Shown: positions 42,601-50,276 of the stretch, piece by piece
Layout of the letters: each line of letters starts with the position of its first letter
How positions within the stretch are numbered: position 1 is the first letter of the stretch
Assembly (NCBI GenBank): GCA_020342235.1
Contig: CP073212.1
Location: 2,046,001-2,110,000, forward strand
Reading direction: 5' to 3'
Length of the DNA: 64,000 nt
Source of the DNA: Saccharomycopsis phalli
Lineage: Eukaryota > Ascomycota > Saccharomycetes > Ascoideales > Saccharomycopsidaceae
Notes under the pieces: generated by a model
Database searches by the model: none
The model's input: the letters and a program-made list of their open reading frames with translations, nothing else
Told to the model about the DNA's origin: nothing
Program-made: the position numbers and the translations under genes

Positions 42601-44601
42601 CCGTTTTGTGGTGATATACCTCCGACTACTTTTGATAATCTTCCAAGGACACCCCAAAATGAGATCATCTATAAGTACTACGGAAAGCTGAAGATTTCAC
42701 GTACTAAAATCCCGGATTCTGACCTCAGATATCTGGAAGATGTATCTACTTCAGCTGGTCCTCCTCCTCCGCCTCCGCCTCCACCTTCTGCTTTGCCGCA
42801 AAAGCGTCTTATCCGTCACAAAGGCTCCCAACCTAAGCCCCTTTTTCCTGGTCCGCTTAGTTCTGATGAACATGATCCTACTACCCACCGTTCGTCTTCA
42901 GGGAGGGATAAGAAGCCTCGTGTCTCTGATATTGTCACAAATGGTTCTTCTAATGATGGTGTCCTGACATCCGTTAAGACGCCACTCTCAGATGATACAG
43001 ATGAATCCGAAATGAATACGAATGGTGTGAATTATCCTGCTACTTGTTTTATGGCTGCTAAACATTCTCTTGAGAATGTACCTATGACATTTGATCAAGC
43101 TGTTACTTCTGATGATGCTTACTTATGGAAAGACGCTATTCAAAAGGAAATGGAAGCCCACTATGAGAATCAGACTTTTCTGTTAGTTCCACCTAAGCAA
43201 GGTCGTCGACCTATCACTTGCCGTTGGTTTTTTACAATTAAGAGTGATGGTCAACACAAGGCACGACTTGTGGCTAGAGGTTTTACTCAGATTAAAGGGC
43301 TTGATTATGTGGAAACTTTTGCGCCTGTCATTAGGTATGCTTCTATTCGAATCATGTTGTCCATTGCTGCAAGATATAGACTTACTATTCATCAGATGGA
43401 TGTGAAAACGGCTTTTCTCAATGGTGATTTAAGGGAAGACCTTTACATGATTCAACCTGAAGGTTTTGTGGTCAAAGGAAAAGAAGATCATGTTCTTAAG
43501 CTTAATAAGTCGATTTATGGTTTGAAGCAAGCTCCAATGGTTTGGAATGACAAAATCAATGAAGTGTTACATGTGATTGGTTTTAAGCAAAACTCTGCGG
43601 AGTATTGTTTGTATTCTAAGAAAAATGGGAATTTGTTTATTATGGTCGCACTTTATGTCGACGATCTTCTCATTGCTGGAAATAATCAGACTGAAATTGA
43701 TAAGGTTAAAGCTCAATTGATGCTGCACTTTAAGATGAAAAACCTAGGAGTTGCTAGCAAGTTTCTTGGAATGAACATTAGTCAAGATAAGGCCTCAATA
43801 CTGCTTTCTCTTCATGATTATGTTCACCTGATGCTAAAGGAGTATCAGATGGTAGATTGCAATCCTATCTACACACCAGCGGATCCTAATCAGGATCTAA
43901 CTATAACTGATGACTCAAAGGACTGGGATGCCACAATGTATCGATCCTTGGTTGGCAAATTACTTTTTGCTGTTAATACAGTCCGGTTTGATATTGCTTA
44001 TATTGTTGGTGTGTTATCAAGATATTTACAATCTCCAAAGGAAAAGCATTGGGTTGCTGCGAAGCGTGTTCTTAGATATTTGAAGGCAACAGAGGATATG
44101 AAAATTGTTTATTCCAGAAAGGATCATGGGAATTATCTTTTGGGATATTGTGATGCTGACTGGGCTACTGATAAGACGGAAAGAAAGTCAACTACTGGTT
44201 TCATGTTTAGGTATAGCGGTGGTGCTATTACTTGGAGATCTAGAAAACAGTCGACTATTGCTTTGTCGACAGCAGAAGCCGAATACATGGCATTAACTGA
44301 CGGTATTAAAGATGCTCTATGGTTACAGCAGGTGTTTGCAGAACTTGGTATCCCCTTGGCAAAATTGATAGTTCATGATGACAATGTGAGCTGCGTTAAT
44401 ATTGCTAAAAACCCAGTGTCACATGATCGAACTAAACATATTGATATCAAGCATCACTTTATCAGGCATCATGTGAAAAATGGCAACATTGAACTACGAC
44501 ACCTAACTACTGACAAGATGCTAGCTGATATGCTTACCAAGGGATTATCAAGAGAGCAATTTCAAAAACTTCGGATGCTGAGTGGTATGAGGAAATTTTA
44601 A
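39616..44601 (+). CDS. copia-A Gag-Pol polyprotein (1661 codons, looks whole)
   Basis: Same protein as at 32001-36986, including the allele marks SNELIIADASEAEIDLTS, CRWFFTIK and KNLGVASK. The frame runs without interruption from the LTR-borne ATG to a stop 11 bp before the 3' LTR. All catalytic residues listed for that copy are present. CTG codons occur at positions where copia-B has TCT or ACT (39937, 43180, 40921), so several residues written as Leu are probably Ser. Confidence 0.95.
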   Translation: MSAKERLSKLQQVMMHPASVLQFPSELTLTGPETYHVWMKELEDFLFGFGVGLLQYAENGTLSIELDDISDISSAFFIEQLDSVFGIILKASISQEIRGIIRSTHSRLTARNQFLFLQEKYGTLPLPVALTSAGILEEATRPTEFVDIRAMLQRKNLLVRQQLTKEAIIALWTLDNMMQLGVPYPVISSVIKELEHKGITTNTLLYQVLHEITGSHEYVRLNSLALLGHDSLSKKTSKPRRKGKKKEKQQPYDEEYPQGMLAYSFLGHLLLIPTFLDTGASGHFFSDIRFFQDMIPENGSILGVAGNLAIVGKGTVRISTPAGPFILHDVGYTPNGIANLISVGKASNHKLEFLFNHQGATIRSTKKMFAHRDPLSNLYTVSCEPSTVIPKQIAYKAVSSGRDIDRWHRRLGHPSASVMASLFKIHPLWKAGQSLLSCTGCITGKTVDSAPKERTTNPSQPLELVHVDLCGPFNYGSYDASRYFLTIVDGYTKWTTVVCLNKKSGCTQGIINFINTSETMFRSKGLTYCVGTLRTDNGGEFVSEELTNFLTKRGISHETTVPHHSYQNGVAERMNRTLQDKARALMLHTNVPAQLWPEAINTAVFLANCTPSRSIDFDVPYKRWYGRSFNYKFLREFGCVAYAIIPKALRQGKLDAKASPCVMIGYELQRKAYRLYDPRTNKVICAAQAIFEEDKFFYPTVSLALTSTINPPQISGVGNPKIGGIHSLPMNSQPAISMTRDELIVESELDPLDTSLIVDDNDTVSKSDAYGNASELAEDTGFELGYLRDHNTALIRTAAREIGNELVVSGSSKSNELIIADASEAEIDLTSTIDLIDVSNPNGSNKNHLVLDDPQPSREAITYPGFLHTPDEPESHADEISDSEILDPRRLEYIPGTTDLVAGSTSGSPQLQVVKYVSQSTSAESDASLSLDNHVAQQTSLSRPATPQAQEVPYTNPIDYKNSSSSHNLFKYDRSPSDKRPIPYPRVKRYDPNYNPFCGDIPPTTFDNLPRTPQNEIIYKYYGKLKISRTKIPDSDLRYLEDVSTSAGPPPPPPPPPSALPQKRLIRHKGSQPKPLFPGPLSSDEHDPTTHRSSSGRDKKPRVSDIVTNGSSNDGVLTSVKTPLSDDTDESEMNTNGVNYPATCFMAAKHSLENVPMTFDQAVTSDDAYLWKDAIQKEMEAHYENQTFLLVPPKQGRRPITCRWFFTIKSDGQHKARLVARGFTQIKGLDYVETFAPVIRYASIRIMLSIAARYRLTIHQMDVKTAFLNGDLREDLYMIQPEGFVVKGKEDHVLKLNKSIYGLKQAPMVWNDKINEVLHVIGFKQNSAEYCLYSKKNGNLFIMVALYVDDLLIAGNNQTEIDKVKAQLMLHFKMKNLGVASKFLGMNISQDKASILLSLHDYVHLMLKEYQMVDCNPIYTPADPNQDLTITDDSKDWDATMYRSLVGKLLFAVNTVRFDIAYIVGVLSRYLQSPKEKHWVAAKRVLRYLKATEDMKIVYSRKDHGNYLLGYCDADWATDKTERKSTTGFMFRYSGGAITWRSRKQSTIALSTAEAEYMALTDGIKDALWLQQVFAELGIPLAKLIVHDDNVSCVNIAKNPVSHDRTKHIDIKHHFIRHHVKNGNIELRHLTTDKMLADMLTKGLSREQFQKLRMLSGMRKF
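39651..39658 (+). other. copia-A primer binding site (internal initiator tRNA-Met)
   Basis: GGTTATGA follows the LTR without a gap and is complementary to the anticodon loop and 3' stem of initiator tRNA-Met. It is identical in copia-B and is translated as part of Gln-Val-Met (codons 12-14). Confidence 0.75.
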
Positions 44602-44605
44602 TTAT

Positions 44606-44612
44606 GGGAGGG
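44606..44612 (+). other. polypurine tract of copia-A
   Basis: GGGAGGG directly precedes the 3' LTR and is the expected plus-strand primer. It is GGGAGAG in the copies ending at 20004 and 49830. Confidence 0.8.
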
Positions 44613-44868
44613 TGTTGTGATGATTAAAATCCGAGACGGCATTAGCTATCGGCATTGGTTAAACGGCATTAGCTAAACGGCATTACAATACGCCGTAGCT
44701 AAATGGCATTAGTTAAGCGGCATTACGACACGCCGTAGCTTATAAGAGGACTATAAATAAGAGGCAATGTGCCCACAATAAGTAAGTAGTTTACCTATAA
44801 GATAAATAAGTTAATACAAACAGTTTATCAAAGATGTCAGCTAAAGAAAGACTTTCCAAATTACAACA
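44613..44868 (+). repeat. LTR shared by two tandem copia-A elements
   Basis: A single 256-bp LTR serves as the 3' LTR of the element on its left and the 5' LTR of the one on its right. There is no flanking host sequence on either side. Confidence 0.95.
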
Positions 44869-47800
44869 GGTTATGATGCATCCTGCAAGCGTCCTGCAGT
44901 TCCCCTCTGAATTAACATTGACTGGTCCAGAGACTTATCATGTCTGGATGAAGGAACTCGAGGACTTTCTTTTTGGCTTCGGGGTCGGCTTACTTCAATA
45001 CGCCGAAAATGGAACTCTGAGCATCGAACTGGACGATATCTCGGACATTTCTTCTGCTTTCTTTATTGAACAATTGGATAGCGTGTTTGGTATTATTCTC
45101 AAGGCAAGCATTAGCCAAGAGATTCGCGGAATTATTCGCTCCACGCACTCACGTCTGACTGCTAGAAATCAATTTTTGTTTCTTCAAGAGAAGTATGGTA
45201 CTCTTCCACTCCCAGTGGCTCTCACTAGCGCTGGGATTCTGGAAGAAGCTACTAGGCCCACTGAGTTTGTTGACATCAGGGCAATGCTTCAACGCAAAAA
45301 TTTGTTGGTTAGACAGCAATTGACTAAGGAGGCAATCATTGCATTATGGACTTTGGATAACATGATGCAACTTGGTGTGCCATATCCGGTTATCTCAAGC
45401 GTCATTAAAGAGCTTGAACACAAGGGGATTACTACTAATACTCTTCTGTATCAGGTCTTGCATGAGATAACTGGATCGCATGAGTATGTTCGTCTGAACA
45501 GTCTTGCACTTTTGGGTCACGATTCTCTGTCTAAGAAGACGTCCAAACCTCGTCGCAAAGGTAAAAAGAAGGAAAAGCAACAACCATATGATGAAGAGTA
45601 TCCTCAAGGTATGTTGGCTTATTCCTTCCTTGGACATCTGTTACTGATACCAACATTTCTTGATACTGGTGCCAGTGGACATTTCTTCTCTGACATTCGT
45701 TTCTTTCAAGACATGATTCCAGAGAATGGCTCTATTCTGGGTGTTGCTGGAAACCTTGCAATTGTTGGGAAAGGTACAGTTCGGATTTCTACTCCAGCTG
45801 GACCTTTTATTCTACATGATGTTGGTTACACTCCTAACGGTATTGCTAACCTTATCTCGGTTGGAAAAGCTTCTAATCATAAGTTAGAGTTTCTCTTCAA
45901 TCATCAAGGTGCCACTATCCGCTCCACCAAGAAAATGTTTGCTCATCGAGATCCACTTTCAAACCTTTACACTGTTTCATGTGAACCTTCTACTGTGATT
46001 CCGAAGCAGATTGCTTACAAGGCTGTGTCCTCTGGCCGTGATATTGATCGCTGGCATAGAAGACTTGGCCACCCTAGCGCTTCTGTTATGGCCTCGCTTT
46101 TCAAGATCCATCCACTCTGGAAGGCTGGTCAGAGTTTACTGAGTTGTACCGGATGTATTACTGGTAAAACTGTTGACTCTGCTCCTAAAGAACGGACCAC
46201 CAATCCTTCTCAGCCACTTGAGTTAGTCCATGTGGATCTTTGTGGGCCATTTAACTACGGATCCTACGATGCATCTCGGTATTTCTTGACTATTGTTGAC
46301 GGCTATACAAAATGGACCACTGTTGTTTGCCTCAATAAGAAATCTGGATGCACTCAAGGTATCATTAATTTTATTAATACCTCTGAAACAATGTTCCGCA
46401 GTAAAGGATTGACTTACTGCGTTGGTACTCTCCGTACAGATAATGGAGGTGAGTTTGTGAGTGAAGAATTGACTAACTTCCTCACCAAGCGTGGCATCTC
46501 TCACGAAACCACGGTTCCCCATCATTCGTATCAAAATGGCGTTGCCGAACGAATGAACCGTACACTTCAAGATAAAGCCCGCGCTCTTATGCTTCATACC
46601 AATGTTCCAGCTCAACTTTGGCCTGAAGCAATCAATACTGCTGTTTTTTTGGCTAATTGTACGCCATCACGCTCTATTGATTTTGATGTCCCATACAAAC
46701 GATGGTATGGTCGCTCTTTCAACTACAAATTTCTCCGAGAATTTGGATGTGTTGCTTATGCTATTATTCCTAAGGCCCTCCGTCAAGGAAAGCTCGATGC
46801 TAAAGCCTCTCCTTGTGTCATGATTGGCTATGAATTGCAACGAAAAGCATATCGACTCTATGACCCCAGAACAAATAAGGTTATTTGCGCTGCTCAAGCA
46901 ATTTTTGAGGAGGATAAATTTTTTTATCCAACTGTGTCTCTGGCGCTGACTAGCACAATCAATCCTCCTCAAATTTCTGGGGTTGGCAATCCAAAGATTG
47001 GAGGGATTCATTCTCTACCTATGAATTCTCAGCCAGCTATTTCTATGACTAGAGATGAATTGACAGTTGAATCCGAGCTTGACCCTCTGGACACCTCGTT
47101 GATAGTGGACGATAATGATACAGTATCTAAATCAGATGCATACGGTAATGCGTCTGAGTTGGCTGAAGATACTGGATCTGAGCTTGGTTACTTAAGGGAT
47201 CATAATACTGCCTTAATTCGCACTGCTGCTCGCGAAATTGGAAATGAATTAGTTGTTTCTGGTTCATCCAAGTCAAATGAACTAACTATCGCTGATGCTT
47301 CAGATGCTGAAATTAACCTGTCCTCTACTATTGATCTGATTGATGTGAGTAATCCTAATGGTTCTAATGAGAATCATCTTGTCCTTGATGATCCTCAACC
47401 AAGTCGTGAAGCCATCACGTACCCTGGATTTCTGCACACGCCAGAAGAGCCTGAGTCTCATGCGGATGAGATCAGTGACTCAGAGATATCTGACCCCAGA
47501 CGGTTGGAATATATCCCTGGAACTACTGACCTGGTTGCAGGTAGTACTTCGGGATCACCCCAACTTCAGGTTGTGAAATATGTATCACAATCTACTTCTG
47601 CGGAGTCTGATGCTTCACTGTCGCTGGACAATCATGTTGCCCAACAAACATCACTGTCTCGTCCTGCTACTCCTCAAGCACAAGAAGTTCCTTATACCAA
47701 TCCCATTGATTATAAGAACTCCAGTTCATCTCACAATCTCTTCAAGTATGATCGGTCTCCGTCAGACAAGCGGCCTATCCCATATCCAAGGGTTAAGCGC

Positions 47801-49819
47801 TATGATCCCAACTATAACCCGTTTTGTGGTGATATACCTCCGACTACTTTTGTTAATCTTCCAAAGACACCTCAAAATGAGATTATCTATAAGTACTACG
47901 GAAAGCTGAAGATTTCACATACTAAAATCCCGGATTCTGATCTCAGATATCTGGAAGGTGCATCTACTTCAGCTGGTCCTCCTCCTCCGCCTCCGCCTCC
48001 ACCTTCTGCTTTACCGCAAAAGCGTCTTATCCGTCACAAAGGCTCCCAACCTAAGCCCCTTTTTCCTGGTCCGCTTAGTTCTGATGAACATGATCCTACT
48101 ACCCACCGTTCGTCTTCAGGGAGGGATAAGAAGCCTCGTGTCTCTGATATTGTCACAAATGGTTCTTCTAATGATGGTGTCCTGACATCCGTTAAGACGC
48201 CACTCTCAGATGACACAGATGAATCCGAAATGAATACAAATGGTGTGAATTATCCTGCTACTTGTCTTTTGGCTGCTAAGCATTCTCTTGAGAATGTACC
48301 TATGACATTTGATCAAGCTGTTACTTCTGATGATGCTTACTTATGGAAAGATGCTATTCAAAAGGAAATGGAAGCCCACTATGAGAATCAGACCTTTCTG
48401 TTAGTTCCACCTAAGCAAGGTCGTCGACCTATTACTTGCCGTTGGGTTTTTACAATTAAGAGTGATGGTCAACACAAGGCACGACTTGTGGCTAGAGGTT
48501 TTACTCAGATTAAAGGACTTGATTATGTGGAAACTTTTGCGCCTGTCATTAGGTATGCTTCTATTCGAATCATGTTGTCCATTGCTGCAAGATATAGACT
48601 TACTATTCATCAGATGGATGTGAAAACGGCTTTTCTCAATGGTGATTTAAGGGAAGACCTTTACATGATTCAACCTGAAGGTTTTGTGGTCAAAGGAAAA
48701 GAAGATCATGTTCTTAAGCTTAATAAGTCGATTTATGGTTTGAAGCAAGCTCCAATGGTTTGGAATGACAAAATCAATGAAGTGTTACATGTGATTGGTT
48801 TTAAGCAAAACTCTGCGGAGTATTGTTTGTATTCTAAGAAAAATGGGAATTTGTTTATTATGGTCGCACTTTATGTCGACGATCTTCTCATTGCTGGAAA
48901 TAATCAGACTGAAATTGATAAGGTTAAAGCTCAATTGATGCTGCACTTTAAGATGAAAGACCTAGGAGTTGCTAGCAAGTTTCTTGGAATGAACATTAGT
49001 CAAGATAAGGCCTCAATACTGCTCTCTCTTCATGATTATGTTCACCTGATGCTAAAGGAGTATCAGATGGTAGATTGCAATCCTATCTACACACCAGCGG
49101 ATCCTAATCAGGATCTAACTATAACTGATGACTCAAAGGACTGGGATGCCACAATGTATCGATCCTTGGTTGGCAAATTACTTTTTGCTGTTAATACAGT
49201 CCGGTTTGATATTGCTTATATTGTTGGTGTGTTATCAAGATATTTACAATCTCCAAAGGAAAAGCATTGGGTTGCTGCGAAGCGTGTTCTTAGATATTTG
49301 AAGGCAACAGAGGATATGAAAATTGTTTATTCCAGAAAGGATTATGGGAATTATCTTTTGGGATATTGTGATGCTGACTGGGCTACTGATAAGACGGAAA
49401 GAAAGTCAACTACTGGTTTCATGTTTAGGTATAGCGGTGGTGCTATTACTTGGAGATCTAGAAAACAGTCGACTATTGCTTTGTCGACGGCAGAAGCCGA
49501 ATACATGGCATTAACTGACGGTATTAAAGATGCTCTATGGTTACAGCAGGTGTTTGCAGAACTTGGTATCCCCTTGGCAAAATTGATAGTTCATGATGAC
49601 AATGTGAGCTGCGTTAATATTGCTAAAAACCCAGTGTCACATGATCGAACTAAACATATTGATATCAAGCATCACTTTATCAGGCATCATGTGAAAAATG
49701 GCAACATTGAACTACGACACCTAACTACTGACAAGATGCTAGCTGATATGCTTACCAAGGGATTATCAAGAGAGCAATTTCAAAAACTTCGGATGCTGAG
49801 TGGTATGAGGAAATTTTAA
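44834..49819 (+). CDS. copia-A Gag-Pol polyprotein (1661 codons, mosaic, looks whole)
   Basis: The full frame has the same domain order as at 32001-36986. Gag, protease and the first part of integrase carry the marks of the copy at 39616 (KKKEKQQPYDEEYPQ, SLFKIHPLW). The linker, reverse transcriptase and RNase H carry those of the copy at 16727 (DELTVESELD, TCLLAAKHS, KDLGVASK, RKDYGNYL). The switch keeps the frame, as expected from homologous recombination. Confidence 0.94.
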   Translation: MSAKERLSKLQQVMMHPASVLQFPSELTLTGPETYHVWMKELEDFLFGFGVGLLQYAENGTLSIELDDISDISSAFFIEQLDSVFGIILKASISQEIRGIIRSTHSRLTARNQFLFLQEKYGTLPLPVALTSAGILEEATRPTEFVDIRAMLQRKNLLVRQQLTKEAIIALWTLDNMMQLGVPYPVISSVIKELEHKGITTNTLLYQVLHEITGSHEYVRLNSLALLGHDSLSKKTSKPRRKGKKKEKQQPYDEEYPQGMLAYSFLGHLLLIPTFLDTGASGHFFSDIRFFQDMIPENGSILGVAGNLAIVGKGTVRISTPAGPFILHDVGYTPNGIANLISVGKASNHKLEFLFNHQGATIRSTKKMFAHRDPLSNLYTVSCEPSTVIPKQIAYKAVSSGRDIDRWHRRLGHPSASVMASLFKIHPLWKAGQSLLSCTGCITGKTVDSAPKERTTNPSQPLELVHVDLCGPFNYGSYDASRYFLTIVDGYTKWTTVVCLNKKSGCTQGIINFINTSETMFRSKGLTYCVGTLRTDNGGEFVSEELTNFLTKRGISHETTVPHHSYQNGVAERMNRTLQDKARALMLHTNVPAQLWPEAINTAVFLANCTPSRSIDFDVPYKRWYGRSFNYKFLREFGCVAYAIIPKALRQGKLDAKASPCVMIGYELQRKAYRLYDPRTNKVICAAQAIFEEDKFFYPTVSLALTSTINPPQISGVGNPKIGGIHSLPMNSQPAISMTRDELTVESELDPLDTSLIVDDNDTVSKSDAYGNASELAEDTGSELGYLRDHNTALIRTAAREIGNELVVSGSSKSNELTIADASDAEINLSSTIDLIDVSNPNGSNENHLVLDDPQPSREAITYPGFLHTPEEPESHADEISDSEISDPRRLEYIPGTTDLVAGSTSGSPQLQVVKYVSQSTSAESDASLSLDNHVAQQTSLSRPATPQAQEVPYTNPIDYKNSSSSHNLFKYDRSPSDKRPIPYPRVKRYDPNYNPFCGDIPPTTFVNLPKTPQNEIIYKYYGKLKISHTKIPDSDLRYLEGASTSAGPPPPPPPPPSALPQKRLIRHKGSQPKPLFPGPLSSDEHDPTTHRSSSGRDKKPRVSDIVTNGSSNDGVLTSVKTPLSDDTDESEMNTNGVNYPATCLLAAKHSLENVPMTFDQAVTSDDAYLWKDAIQKEMEAHYENQTFLLVPPKQGRRPITCRWVFTIKSDGQHKARLVARGFTQIKGLDYVETFAPVIRYASIRIMLSIAARYRLTIHQMDVKTAFLNGDLREDLYMIQPEGFVVKGKEDHVLKLNKSIYGLKQAPMVWNDKINEVLHVIGFKQNSAEYCLYSKKNGNLFIMVALYVDDLLIAGNNQTEIDKVKAQLMLHFKMKDLGVASKFLGMNISQDKASILLSLHDYVHLMLKEYQMVDCNPIYTPADPNQDLTITDDSKDWDATMYRSLVGKLLFAVNTVRFDIAYIVGVLSRYLQSPKEKHWVAAKRVLRYLKATEDMKIVYSRKDYGNYLLGYCDADWATDKTERKSTTGFMFRYSGGAITWRSRKQSTIALSTAEAEYMALTDGIKDALWLQQVFAELGIPLAKLIVHDDNVSCVNIAKNPVSHDRTKHIDIKHHFIRHHVKNGNIELRHLTTDKMLADMLTKGLSREQFQKLRMLSGMRKF

Positions 49820-49830
49820 TTATGGGAGAG

Positions 49831-50276
49831 TGTTGTGATGATTAAAATCCGAGACGGCATTAGCTAAACGGCATTAGCTATCGGCATTGGTTAAACGGCA
49901 TTAGCTAAACGGCATTAGCTAAATGGCATTAGCTAAACGGCATTACAATAGGCCGTAGCTAAATGGCATTAGCTAAACGGCATTACAATAGGCCGTAGCT
50001 AAATGGCATTAGCTAAACGGCATTACAATAGGCCGTAGCTAAATGGCATTAGCTAAACGGCATTAGCTAAACGGCATTAGCTAAACGGCATTACAATACG
50101 CCGTAGCTAAATGGCATTAGTTAAGCGGCATTACGACACGCCGTAGCTTATAAGAGGACTATAAATAAGAGGCAATGTGCCCACAATAAGTAAGTAGTTT
50201 ACCTATAAGATAAATAAGTTAATACAAACAGTTTATCAAAGATGTCAGCTAAAGAAAGACTTTCCAAACTACAACA
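49831..50276 (+). repeat. 3' LTR with expanded U3 array (446 bp)
   Basis: Copy of 20005-20450 with the same expanded array at 49854-50146. Confidence 0.94.

Larger units (their letters stand above)
39395..44868 (+). mobile_element. copia-A element, looks whole (inverted partner 2)
   Basis: The element has the same length (5474 bp) and, by eye, the same sequence as 31734-37207 in inverted orientation, with 2187 bp of copia-C between the two. The LTRs 39395-39650 and 44613-44868 look identical. The second LTR is also the 5' LTR of the next element. Left flank GAAAA. Confidence 0.95.
44613..50276 (+). mobile_element. copia-A element, looks whole, mosaic
   Basis: LTRs are 44613-44868 (256 bp) and 49831-50276 (446 bp), so the two ends are of different variants. 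The left part looks identical to 39395-44868; the right part, certainly from about 46.9 kb, is identical by eye to the right-arm element at 16687-20450. It therefore joins two copies and marks the junction of the 29.8-kb tandem duplication. Right flank AAAGA. Confidence 0.93.
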
